Shown here: positions 1-6,281 of the stretch, in pieces | Layout: every line of letters starts with the position of its first letter | How positions within the stretch are numbered: position 1 is the stretch's first letter | NCBI GenBank assembly: GCA_031272565.1 | Contig: JAISTN010000162.1 | Span: 1-6,297 of the forward strand | Length of the DNA stretch: 6,297 nt | Source of the DNA: Bifidobacteriaceae bacterium | GTDB taxonomy: Bacteria > Actinomycetota > Actinomycetes > Actinomycetales > WQXJ01 | Reading direction: 5' to 3' | Position numbers and translations under genes: made by a program | The notes under the pieces: generated by a model | What the model was told of the DNA's origin: nothing | Database searches by the model: none | The model's input: only the letters and a program-made list of their open reading frames with translations

Positions 1-117
1 CCAAGCCGCGCCCCCCCAAGGCCTTCCACCGCTAAACCGTCCCCGGCAAGGCCCCCGCGGCCGGGCGGAACCAGACCGGGCGGCATCGGGCACCAAAGGC
101 CCTGTGTCCAAACGTCG
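1..117. other. Left-edge region without a supportable complete gene
   Basis: No convincing complete gene is visible here. In + frame 3 the first codons read KPRPPKAFHR followed by TAA at 33-35, which could be the basic tail of a gene entering from the left, but ten residues cannot establish this. Frames 1 and 2 stay open across the region and are equally uninformative. A 6-bp perfect inverted repeat (42-47 with 60-65, 12-nt loop) follows that stop and could be a weak hairpin terminator for such a gene; it has no T-tract. An 8-bp direct repeat, CCGGGCGG, occurs at 61-68 and 76-83. Confidence 0.3.
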
Positions 118-163
118 AAAAGGGGGCACCGGCCTCAGGCGCGAATTGATGGCCGGTGCCCCC
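118..163 (-). terminator. Rho-independent terminator of the aceA-aceB unit
   Basis: A perfect 13-bp inverted repeat pairs 122-134 with 151-163 around a 16-nt loop. Read on the - strand, the GC-rich stem is followed at once by TTTT (complement of 118-121). It begins 31 nt past the aceB stop codon. A stable stem followed by a run of T is the classical intrinsic terminator layout, and the T-run lies only on the side that terminates leftward transcription. Confidence 0.85.
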
Positions 164-194
164 CAGGGCGTGGAGGAGACTCAGGAACCCGGGG

Positions 195-1865
195 CTAGAC
201 CGGGTTGCTGGGCTGGTCCACGTCGGACCCCACCAAGTAGGTCGCATAAGCGCCCACGGTGAGGAAGTGCGGGTAGTCCTCATCCAAGGCCACGGCACGG
301 AAGGCCTGGGCGGCCTGCTCATACTTGTTGCCTGGGAACTTCTCTAGGCCGTCCAACACCTCGCGGAACAACTGGTCACAGTAGTCGCGGGTGATCAACG
401 TGCCGGTGTCGGTGGTGGCGCCGGCTTGGATCCACTGCCAAATCTGGGAGCGGGAGATTTCGGCCGTGGCCACGTCCTCCATCAGGTTGTCGATGCCGGC
501 CGCGCCGTTGCCGCGCAGCCAGTTTTCCATGTAGCGCAAGCCAACCGAGATGTTGGTCCTGAGTCCGCCCTCCGTGATGGTGGCGCCGTTACGGCGGGCC
601 ACCTCGACATCAAGCAGGTCAGCTTCAGTGACAGAGACGTCGTCGCGCTGCTTGCCGAGCTGGTTCGGGTTGGCGCCCAGAACGTTGTCGAACTCGATCT
701 GGGCCACGGCGATCAAGTCCGGGTGCGCCACCCAGGTGCCGTCAAAGCCGTCCGTCGCTTCCCGCAGCTTGTCCTGGCGGACCTGCTCAAAGGCCCGTTC
801 GGTCACCTCCGGGTCGCGGCGGTTGGGAATGAAGGCGCTCATGCCGCCCATGGCGTGGGCACCGCGGGCGTGGCAGGTCTTGACCAGCAGGTTGGTGTAG
901 GCCCGCATGAACGGCTGCACCATGGTGACCTGGGAGCGGTCCGGCAGGACGTACTTCTTGCCTTTGTTGCGCAGCGTCTTGATGATGGAGAACTGGTAGT
1001 CCCAGCGCCCGGCGTTGAGGCCGGCCGAATGGCTGCGCAGTTCGTAGAGGATCTCATCCATTTCGAAGGCCGCCGGCAGGGTTTCGATCAGCACGGTGGC
1101 GCGGATGGTGCCGCGTTCCACGCCGGCATAGTCCTGGGCGAAGTTGAAGATGTCGTTCCACAACCGGGCTTCGCGGTGGGACTGCATCTTGGGCAGGTAG
1201 AAGTAGGGGCCGCGGCCGCGGGCCAGCAGTTCCTTGGCGTTGTGGAAGAAGTACAGGCCGAAGTCGACCAGGGCGCCGGGCAGTGACTGGCTGTAGCCGC
1301 TGGGGGCCACGTAGCGCAGGTGCTTTTCCAGCAGGTGCCAGCCGCGGGGCCGGGCCACAATGGTGGGCAGGTCGCGGATGTCGGCCGATTTCAGTTCGTA
1401 TTCTTTGCCGTCGGGGCTGGAGTAATGCAGTTGCCCCCGGATCGCGTCGTAGAGCGACAGTTGGCCTTCAATCACGTTGCGCCAGGTGGGGCTCAAGGCG
1501 TCTTCGAAGTCCGCCAACCACACCTTGGCGTCAGAGTTGAGAGCGTTGATGGTCATTTTCGGGTCGGTGGGCCCGGTGATTTCGACCCGGCGGTCCTCCA
1601 GGCCGGGGGCCGGCGGGGCCACCCGCCAGGTCCTGTCGGAGCGGATCGCCTCGGTTTCCTTGAGGAACCGGGGGAAGGCGCCCGCGTCGATGGAGCGCTG
1701 GAACTCTTGGCGGCGTTCCAGGACCTCCAGGCGCCGGTAGGCGAAGTTTTCATGCAGCACGGTCAGGAACGCCAGGGCCTGCGGGGTCAGGATCTGGTCG
1801 TAGCGTTGGCCTAAGGGGCCTTTGATGGCGATGGAACCACGGGGCTCTTGGATGGGGTTGGTCAT
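195..1865 (-). CDS. aceB: Malate synthase A (glyoxylate shunt)
   Basis: Condenses glyoxylate with acetyl-CoA to give malate and CoA, the second step of the cytosolic glyoxylate bypass. The 556-aa product has the length and motifs of the A isoform rather than the ~720-aa G isoform. Visible landmarks are RPRGWHL (172-178, with the arginine corresponding to catalytic Arg166 of E. coli AceB as I recall it), IETLPA (260-265), the family signature around GLNAGRWDYQF (282-292), GTWVAHPDL (376-384), and LMEDVATAEISR (461-472), whose Asp464 matches the catalytic base Asp447 of E. coli. I chose the ATG at 1865 because GAAGGA lies 9 nt upstream; the in-frame ATG at 1907 would add 14 residues and has no comparable ribosome site. 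It lies 202 bp downstream of aceA on the same strand and ends at a strong terminator. No damage is seen. Identification is very secure; the exact start is likely but unproven. Confidence 0.97.
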   Translation of the reverse strand: MTNPIQEPRGSIAIKGPLGQRYDQILTPQALAFLTVLHENFAYRRLEVLERRQEFQRSIDAGAFPRFLKETEAIRSDRTWRVAPPAPGLEDRRVEITGPTDPKMTINALNSDAKVWLADFEDALSPTWRNVIEGQLSLYDAIRGQLHYSSPDGKEYELKSADIRDLPTIVARPRGWHLLEKHLRYVAPSGYSQSLPGALVDFGLYFFHNAKELLARGRGPYFYLPKMQSHREARLWNDIFNFAQDYAGVERGTIRATVLIETLPAAFEMDEILYELRSHSAGLNAGRWDYQFSIIKTLRNKGKKYVLPDRSQVTMVQPFMRAYTNLLVKTCHARGAHAMGGMSAFIPNRRDPEVTERAFEQVRQDKLREATDGFDGTWVAHPDLIAVAQIEFDNVLGANPNQLGKQRDDVSVTEADLLDVEVARRNGATITEGGLRTNISVGLRYMENWLRGNGAAGIDNLMEDVATAEISRSQIWQWIQAGATTDTGTLITRDYCDQLFREVLDGLEKFPGNKYEQAAQAFRAVALDEDYPHFLTVGAYATYLVGSDVDQPSNPV

Positions 1866-1874
1866 TGTTCTGGG

Positions 1875-1880
1875 TCCTTC
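1875..1880 (-). promoter_or_regulatory. Ribosome binding site deciding the aceB start
   Basis: On the - strand the sequence AAAGAAGGA ends 9 nt before the ATG at 1865. It favours this start over the upstream in-frame ATG at 1907, because it would lie inside the longer coding sequence. Confidence 0.7.
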
Positions 1881-1888
1881 TTTGACGT

Positions 1889-1923
1889 GCCTTGCAGGCT
1901 CCCTCACGTTGAGGGGGTGAGGG
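1889..1923 (-). repeat. Alternative small hairpins in the aceB leader
   Basis: Three short inverted repeats lie upstream of the aceB start. CCCTCAC (1901-1907) can pair with GTGAGGG (1917-1923), and its first five bases can instead pair with GAGGG (1911-1915); these two are mutually exclusive. Next to them GCCT (1889-1892) pairs with AGGC (1896-1899) around TGC. Mutually exclusive stems in a leader may mean post-transcriptional control, but short GC-rich repeats also arise by chance, so the function is speculative. I see no good -10 box for a separate aceB promoter in the 202-bp gap. Confidence 0.3.
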
Positions 1924-2027
1924 CTGGGTGGTGTGTTCCCTGGGTGGCCAGGGTTGGCGGCCGATGTCGCTCGCGGGCTTGTTAGTCCGGCGGCCGGGCG
2001 GCCTGGCGCCGGGGTGTTGGGGCCGGG

Positions 2028-2060
2028 GCCGGCGTCCCGGGCGTTGCCCGGGGCGCCGGC
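2028..2060 (-). terminator. Very strong intercistronic hairpin after aceA
   Basis: Two 15-nt arms (2028-2042 and 2046-2060) flank a 3-nt loop. Fourteen of fifteen positions pair by Watson-Crick rules. The exception (2035 against 2053) is an A-C mismatch in the - strand transcript and a U-G wobble in a + strand transcript. On the - strand the hairpin starts 7 nt after the aceA stop codon. No T-tract follows, so it is not a canonical intrinsic terminator. It could stop part of the transcription before aceB, or protect the aceA message from 3' exonucleases so that more lyase than synthase is made. The structure is plain; its role is inferred. Confidence 0.5.
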
Positions 2061-2067
2061 TGGGCTC

Positions 2068-3360
2068 TCAGAACTGGGCCTCTTCGGTGGACCCGGTCAA
2101 CGCGGTGGTGGAGGATTCGGGGTTCAGCGTGGTGCTGATCCGGTCGAAGTAGCCGGTGCCCACTTCGCGCTGGTGGCGGGTGGCGGTGTAGCCGCGGGCC
2201 TCGGCCGCGAATTCCTTGGTTTGCAGTTCCACGTAGGCGGTCATGCCGCGGTCGCGGTAGCCATCGGCCAAGTCGAACATCGAGTAGTTCAGGGCGTGGA
2301 AGCCGGCCAGGGTGATGAACTGGAACTTGTAGCCCATGGCGCCCAGTTCCTTCTGGAAGCGGGCAATCTGGTCGTCATCGAGCTTGGCCTTCCAGTTGAA
2401 GGACGGCGAGCAGTTGTAGGCCAGCAACTGGTCCGGGTACTGCGCGTGGATGGCCTCGGCAAAGTCCTTGGCCAGGCCCAGGTCCGGGGTGGCGGTTTCG
2501 ACCCAGATCAGGTCGGCGTAGGGGGCGTAGGCCAGCCCGCGGGCCACGATCACGTCCAGGCCGGGCTTGGTCCGGTAGAAGCCTTCCGAGGTCCGCTCGC
2601 CGGTCAGGAACGGCTTGTCGCGGTCGTCCACGTCGCTGGTAATCAGGTCTGCGCCCAGCGAGTCGGTGCGGGCCACCACAATGGTGGGCACGCCGGCCAC
2701 GTCGGCCGCCAACCGGGCCGCGTTGAGCGTCCGGATGTGCTGCTGGGTGGGGATCAGCACCTTGCCACCCATGTGGCCGCACTTCTTGGCGCTGGCCAAC
2801 TGGTCTTCCCAGTGGACGCCGGCGGCGCCGGCTTCGATCATGGCCTTCATCAGTTCGTAGGCGTTGAGTTCGCCGCCAAAGCCGGCTTCGGCGTCGGCCA
2901 CGATGGGGGCAAACCAGTCACGGCTGGCCTTGCCGGATTCGACAAACTCGACTTGGTCGGCCCGGTGCAGGGCGTTGTTGATGCGGCGCACAATGGCGGG
3001 CACCGAGTTGGCGGGGTACAGGGACTGGTCGGGGTAGGTTTGCGAGGCCAGGTTGGCATCCGCGGCGACCTGCCAGCCGGACAGGTAGATGGCCTTGAGG
3101 CCGGCCTTGATTTGTTCAACGGCCATGTTGCCGGTCAATGCGCCCAGGGCGGGGACATAGTCTTCGGTGTGGAGCAGGTCCCACAGCTTGGTGGCGCCAC
3201 GGCGGGCCAGGGTGTGTTCTTCTTGGACGCTGCCACGCAGGGCGATGACGTCTTCGGCTTTGTAGGTGCGTGTCACGCCGGCCCAACGGGGATCGGTCAG
3301 CCAGGAGAGTTCCAGCTCGGCGGCGGTCTGGGTCTGGGTCCCAGGAAGGTTGTTGCTCAT
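2068..3360 (-). CDS. aceA: Isocitrate lyase, ICL1 type (glyoxylate shunt)
   Basis: Cleaves isocitrate to glyoxylate and succinate, the committing step of the glyoxylate bypass, in the cytosol. The 430-aa length matches the short actinobacterial enzyme (Mycobacterium tuberculosis ICL1 is about 428 aa). The catalytic signature KKCGHMGGK is at 192-200 with the active-site Cys194. Metal and substrate residues are recognisable in YPDQSLYP (109-116), ADAEAGFGG (155-163, with Asp155 as the Mg ligand; mycobacterial enzymes have Gly where this one has the second Ala) and NCSPSFNW (316-323). The C-terminus, [14 protein letters not shown], is also typical of the ICL1 group. Start: ATG at 3360 with AAAGGA 5 nt upstream on the - strand. 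It is the first gene of a leftward unit with aceB and is divergent from the RamB-like regulator, whose shared control region carries palindromes on the probable aceA promoter. No truncation or frameshift. Confidence 0.98.
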   Translation of the reverse strand: MSNNLPGTQTQTAAELELSWLTDPRWAGVTRTYKAEDVIALRGSVQEEHTLARRGATKLWDLLHTEDYVPALGALTGNMAVEQIKAGLKAIYLSGWQVAADANLASQTYPDQSLYPANSVPAIVRRINNALHRADQVEFVESGKASRDWFAPIVADAEAGFGGELNAYELMKAMIEAGAAGVHWEDQLASAKKCGHMGGKVLIPTQQHIRTLNAARLAADVAGVPTIVVARTDSLGADLITSDVDDRDKPFLTGERTSEGFYRTKPGLDVIVARGLAYAPYADLIWVETATPDLGLAKDFAEAIHAQYPDQLLAYNCSPSFNWKAKLDDDQIARFQKELGAMGYKFQFITLAGFHALNYSMFDLADGYRDRGMTAYVELQTKEFAAEARGYTATRHQREVGTGYFDRISTTLNPESSTTALTGSTEEAQF

Positions 3361-3414
3361 GGTGTTCCTTTGGGGTTGTAGTGCTGGAACGCGGGTTCGC
3401 GCCCGGATATCTCG

Positions 3415-3442
3415 ACACTAAGAGACTCTTCTTGCCAGGCAA
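3415..3442 (-). promoter_or_regulatory. Candidate aceA promoter
   Basis: Read on the - strand, TTGCCT (complement of 3437-3442) and TAGTGT (complement of 3415-3420) are 16 nt apart and resemble sigma-70-type -35 and -10 boxes; actinobacterial -10 boxes often follow TANNNT. Transcription would begin near 3408, giving a leader of about 48 nt before the aceA ATG. This is the best-spaced pair I can see in the divergent region, but both hexamers are imperfect. Confidence 0.45.
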
Positions 3443-3443
3443 G
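3420..3443. promoter_or_regulatory. Two abutting perfect palindromes, probable operator
   Basis: AAGAGACTCTT (3420-3430) and CTTGCCAGGCAAG (3431-3443) are each perfectly palindromic around a single central base and touch end to end, with centres 12 bp apart, roughly one helical turn. They cover the -35 box and spacer of the candidate aceA promoter. The second resembles, loosely, the TTTGCAAA-centred sites reported for RamB in Corynebacterium glutamicum. Binding by the divergently encoded regulator is inferred from position and symmetry. Confidence 0.5.
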
Positions 3444-3482
3444 GCGAATCGGCCGTGGAAGATTGGCCACAATTCTGTGCCA

Positions 3483-3511
3483 TGGAAGAAGGCCGGTCTG
3501 ACAGCTAAGAT
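3483..3511 (+). promoter_or_regulatory. Candidate promoter of the RamB-like regulator
   Basis: TAAGAT at 3506-3511 is a good actinobacterial -10 box; the -35 region at 3483-3488 (TGGAAG, 17-nt spacing) is weak. The expected start point about 7 nt after the -10 box falls on the A of the in-frame ATG at 3518. The transcript could therefore be leaderless from 3518, or have a 33-nt leader to the ATG at 3551. Confidence 0.5.
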
Positions 3512-3550
3512 TTGGTCATGACGCAACCAACGGAGGTTCCAAGGGGCACC

Positions 3551-4999
3551 ATGTCCCAGTCAACTCTGGGTGTCGATCCACTGGTGTTGGGGCGTCGCAT
3601 CCGCTTCCTGCGCAGCCGCAAACAGATGAGCCTGGATGACCTGGGCGCCGTGGTGGGGCGGGCGGCATCGGGCATCTCCGCCATCGAAAACGGCCACCGC
3701 GTCCCCACCCTGGCCCAACTGTCCACCCTGGCCACCGTGCTGGGTGTCAGCGCGCGGGACCTGCTTGACCCGGACCCGCCCACGGCCCGGGACGCGGCCG
3801 AGATCGAATGGGAGCGCTTCCAGCGCTCCCATGAGTACATTGCCAGCGGCCTGCCGCAGGTCCGCGTTTCCCGCACCACACCGCCGGAGGTGTTAGGTGC
3901 GTTGTTGGGCCTGGTGCGGGAGCTGCACCGGTTGCGGGACGAGCGGGTGGCCACACCGGAAGAGGCCCGCCGGGCCAACGCTGCCCTGCGCCTGGAACAG
4001 CGGGCCGGCGGCGGTTACTTCCCGGACCTTGAGGTGGTGGCCAGGAAGCTGGTCGAACTATCCGGCCGGGACGTAGGCCAGCCGATGGGCCACCGGCACC
4101 TGGCGGAAATGACCAAGCGGCTAGGGTTCACGGTGGTGTATGCCGACGATTGCCCCACCACCACCCGGTCGGTGCTGGACCTGCGCGGCCGGCGGATCTA
4201 CCTGCCCAAACTGCCGGATCAGGTGACGGGAGATCACCGTTCGGCATTGCTGCAAGCGATGGCCGGGTACGTGCTGGAACACCACGAGCCGTCAGACTAC
4301 AAGGCGTTCTTACGCCAGCGGGTGGAGGCCAACTACCTGGCGGCGGCGGTGTTGATGCCGGAGGCGGAAGCAGTGCCATGCTTGACCCAGGCCAAGGCGG
4401 AGCGGCGGCTTTCCATGGAGGGGTTCCGGGACCAGTTCACCGTCTCGTTCGAGATGGCGGCGCACCGGTTTGTCAACCTAGCCACCCGGCACCTGGGGAT
4501 TGAGGTGCATTTTGCCAAGGTTCATTCCGGCGGCGTGATTCATAAGGTTTATGAGAACGATGGCATGCTGTTCCCGGTCGATCCGTTGGGCGCCATCGAG
4601 GGCCAGTTCGTGTGCCGCTATTGGACCGGCCGGACGGCGTTCGAGGCGATAGGTGAAGCGGACCGGTATGCCCAATACACCGACACCCCGGCAGGCACAT
4701 TCTGGGACACTTCCCACATCAAGCGAGCCAAAGACGGTGTGTTTTCCATCAGCGTGGGCTGCCGGTTCGACGACGCCCGCTATTTTGAGGGCCGGGCCAC
4801 GCGCCACCGGATGCGGTCCGGCTGCCCGGATCCGAACTGCTGCCAGGTGCCGCCGCCGGACTTGGCGGAGGCCTGGAAGGACGCCGCCTGGCCCTCCGCC
4901 CGGCCGCACTCCTCCGTGCTGACGGCCATGCCGGCCGGCGCCTTCCCGGGCGTCGACATGACCGATGTCTACGAGTTCCTGGAGCGCCACGCCAACTGA
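3551..4999 (+). CDS. RamB-like XRE regulator with ImmA/IrrE-like domain
   Basis: Probable cytosolic transcription factor of the glyoxylate shunt. The 482-aa product has an XRE/Cro-type helix-turn-helix (about 13-70, with the core GISAIENGHRVPTLAQL at 41-57), a linker, an ImmA/IrrE-like region (about 155-275) and a C-terminal domain of the short-chain fatty acyl regulator/RamB type (about 290-480). RamB controls acetate-metabolism genes in Corynebacterium and isocitrate lyase in Mycobacterium. In the ImmA-like part EANYLAAAVLMP (259-270) is kept, but the zinc HExxH is absent (LLQAMAGY at the corresponding place, 233-240), so a sensor rather than protease role is likely. Four cysteines (404, 425, 430, 431) lie near the C-terminus. 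I chose ATG 3551 because AAGGGG precedes it and the HTH follows closely; ATG 3518, or TTG 3512, would lengthen it by 11 or 13 residues. Its divergent position beside aceA supports the role; true orthology with ramB is unproven, so no symbol is given. Confidence 0.85.
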   Translation: MSQSTLGVDPLVLGRRIRFLRSRKQMSLDDLGAVVGRAASGISAIENGHRVPTLAQLSTLATVLGVSARDLLDPDPPTARDAAEIEWERFQRSHEYIASGLPQVRVSRTTPPEVLGALLGLVRELHRLRDERVATPEEARRANAALRLEQRAGGGYFPDLEVVARKLVELSGRDVGQPMGHRHLAEMTKRLGFTVVYADDCPTTTRSVLDLRGRRIYLPKLPDQVTGDHRSALLQAMAGYVLEHHEPSDYKAFLRQRVEANYLAAAVLMPEAEAVPCLTQAKAERRLSMEGFRDQFTVSFEMAAHRFVNLATRHLGIEVHFAKVHSGGVIHKVYENDGMLFPVDPLGAIEGQFVCRYWTGRTAFEAIGEADRYAQYTDTPAGTFWDTSHIKRAKDGVFSISVGCRFDDARYFEGRATRHRMRSGCPDPNCCQVPPPDLAEAWKDAAWPSARPHSSVLTAMPAGAFPGVDMTDVYEFLERHAN

Positions 5000-5005
5000 C
5001 TGGGT

Positions 5006-5058
5006 CCGCCAGCCGTGGCCCGTTAAAGGGCGTGTGGCCGGGGCCGGTAGGCTGGCGG
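5006..5058 (+). terminator. Long inverted repeat after the regulator gene
   Basis: CCGCCAGCC (5006-5014) and GGCTGGCGG (5050-5058) are perfect 9-bp arms. Inside them GCCC (5018-5021) pairs with GGGC (5028-5031) around GTTAAA, making a branched or nested structure. It begins 6 nt after the regulator stop codon. There is no T-tract, so terminator function is only plausible. The right arm overlaps a possible -10 box for the next gene. Confidence 0.4.
5023..5053 (+). promoter_or_regulatory. Possible promoter of the CDF transporter
   Basis: TAGGCT at 5048-5053 fits the TANNNT form of actinobacterial -10 boxes. TTAAAG at 5023-5028 is a poor -35 box at 19-nt spacing. Transcription would start near 5060 and give a leader of about 30 nt containing the strong ribosome site GGAGGAGGG (5072-5080). 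Confidence 0.3.
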
Positions 5059-5089
5059 CACCTGAGTTCCCGGAGGAGGGCCCCCAACC

Positions 5090-6019
5090 ATGAGCGCACA
5101 TGGTGGCACCAAGGCGATTGTCGCCGCCCTGAGCGCCAACCTTGGTATCGCTGTGACCAAGTTCGGCGCCTTCCTGCTGAGCGGCTCCAGTTCCATGTTG
5201 GCGGAGTCGGTGCACTCGGTGGCCGATTCCGGCAACCAGCTCTTGCTGTTGTGGGGCGGCCGGGAGGGCAAGAAGGCGCCCGATGCCGCCCACCCGTTTG
5301 GTTACGGCCGCGGGCGCTACTTCTGGGCCTTTGTGGTGGCGCTGGTGCTGTTTTCACTGGGTGGCCTGTTCGCGCTCTACGAGGCCTGGGAGAAGTACCA
5401 CCACCCGGAGCCAATCGAGGCTTGGCACTGGGTGCCAGTGGCGGTGATTGCCGCCTCCCTGGTGATGGAGAGCTTCTCGCTGCGCACGGCCATCCGCGAG
5501 GCCCGGCCGGTCAAGGGGCCGGATCGCGGCTGGGTCCGGTTCATCCGCGAAGCCAAGACGCCGGAACTGCCGGTGGTGCTGCTGGAGGACACGGCCGCCC
5601 TGGTTGGCCTAGTCCTGGCCGGGGCCGGGGTTGGCCTGACCCTCTACACCAAGGATGGCCGCTGGGACGCTGGTGGTTCGGCCGCCATCGGCCTGCTGCT
5701 GATCATTGTCGCGATCATCTTGGCCAAAGAGATGCGTTCCCTGCTGCTGGGCGAGTCCCCCATCCCGCAGCACGTGCGCGCCATCGAACAAGCACTGGTT
5801 GGCCCAGGCATCGTTTCGGTGATCCACCTGCGCGTGATGCACCTGGGCCCGGACGAACTGCTGGTGGCCGCCAAGGTGGAGCCCGAGCCGGGCCTGACCA
5901 TGGCCGGCCTGGCCCAGGCCATCAACGCCGCGGAAGCCCGCGCCCGAGCGGCCGTCCCCTTGACGCAAACCACCTACCTGGAACCCGACCTGCGCCAACC
6001 TTCGCCCCAAGGGACGTAA
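5090..6019 (+). CDS. Cation diffusion facilitator, SLC30A9/ZnT9 type
   Basis: Integral membrane metal/proton antiporter, most likely exporting Zn2+ or a similar divalent cation from the cytoplasm. The 309-aa product fits the CDF plan: six hydrophobic segments (about 9-29, 35-57, 77-97, 113-131, 161-184, 194-212) and a cytosolic C-terminal domain (about 222-300). TM2 carries HSVAD (42-46), the HxxxD half of the transport site. HPFGYGRGRY (68-77) after TM2 and LLEDTAALVG (164-173) in TM5 match the ZnT9 branch as I recall it. In TM5, Asp167 is kept, but the residue four before it is Val163 instead of the usual His or Asp, with Glu166 adjacent. Start: ATG at 5090, with GGAGGAGGG ending 9 nt upstream. 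It is 90 bp after the regulator and 5 nt before the DUF1992 gene. Metal specificity cannot be read from the sequence, and no link with the glyoxylate shunt is visible. Confidence 0.92.
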   Translation: MSAHGGTKAIVAALSANLGIAVTKFGAFLLSGSSSMLAESVHSVADSGNQLLLLWGGREGKKAPDAAHPFGYGRGRYFWAFVVALVLFSLGGLFALYEAWEKYHHPEPIEAWHWVPVAVIAASLVMESFSLRTAIREARPVKGPDRGWVRFIREAKTPELPVVLLEDTAALVGLVLAGAGVGLTLYTKDGRWDAGGSAAIGLLLIIVAIILAKEMRSLLLGESPIPQHVRAIEQALVGPGIVSVIHLRVMHLGPDELLVAAKVEPEPGLTMAGLAQAINAAEARARAAVPLTQTTYLEPDLRQPSPQGT

Positions 6020-6024
6020 GACGC

Positions 6025-6240
6025 ATGCCGCCGGAAGAGTTGGTGCCGCGCTTTGAGACCGCGGCCGAGCGCCTGGTGCGGCAGGCCACGGAGCGGGGTG
6101 AGTTCAGCGGCCTGCCCGGTGCCGGCCGGCCGCTGCGGTTGCGCCATGTGGGCGACCCGGACTGGTGGATCAAGCAGAAGATCGAGGACGAAGACCTGCA
6201 CTTTGACGCCCGGGCAATCGCCGCGCTGCGCCGGTTCTGA
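6025..6240 (+). CDS. Small DUF1992 (DnaJC28-like domain) protein
   Basis: A 71-aa cytosolic protein of unknown function matching the DUF1992 domain, which is also found in DNAJC28 of animals without implying chaperone activity here. Recognisable elements are the acidic-amphipathic start (ETAAERLVRQATERGEF, 11-27), the family core FSGLPGAGRPL (27-37) and DPDWWIKQKI (44-53). The family is often around 70-120 aa, so this is a short but apparently complete member. The ATG at 6025 is 5 nt after the transporter stop, with AAGGGA at 6009-6014 inside the end of that gene, so co-transcription and perhaps translational coupling are likely. No signal peptide or membrane segment. The reading frame extends far upstream as an open frame overlapping the transporter, but that part reads as a shadow. 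The assignment rests on motif recognition only. Confidence 0.8.
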   Translation: MPPEELVPRFETAAERLVRQATERGEFSGLPGAGRPLRLRHVGDPDWWIKQKIEDEDLHFDARAIAALRRF

Positions 6241-6259
6241 AGCGCCCCTTAGGGCCCCA

Positions 6260-6281
6260 CCCAGCCATCCCCAAGGCTGGG
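6260..6281 (+). terminator. Candidate terminator hairpin after the DUF1992 gene
   Basis: CCCAGCC (6260-6266) pairs perfectly with GGCTGGG (6275-6281) around an 8-nt loop, 19 nt past the stop codon. An alternative longer pairing uses GGCCCC (6253-6258) with GGGGCC (6279-6284... on the right flank) and a bulge. No T-tract follows within the window, so termination is plausible rather than shown. Confidence 0.45.

Noticed and set aside
1..35. Tail of a + strand gene ending in KPRPPKAFHR and TAA
   Set aside because: Ten codons at the window edge are too few to distinguish from chance, so I did not annotate it as a coding sequence.
426..1286. A 286-codon + strand open frame opposite aceB, and another at 1320-1814
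   Set aside because: Both are shadows of the clear malate synthase gene: composition is Gly/Val/Ala/His-rich and no family is recognisable.
1933..3381. A 482-codon open frame on the + strand opposite aceA
   Set aside because: It mirrors aceA almost exactly, has a Gly/Val/Gln-rich composition with no recognisable domain, and is the expected antisense shadow of a GC-rich gene whose - strand product has every catalytic motif.
4478..5293. A 271-codon - strand open frame across the end of the regulator and the start of the transporter
   Set aside because: It overlaps two well-supported + strand genes and their gap, and shows no domain or ribosome site.
5032..6024. A long upstream extension of the DUF1992 reading frame (start at 5032)
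   Set aside because: It runs inside the transporter in another frame with Arg/Pro/Gly-rich low-complexity sequence; the family homology starts only at the ATG at 6025.
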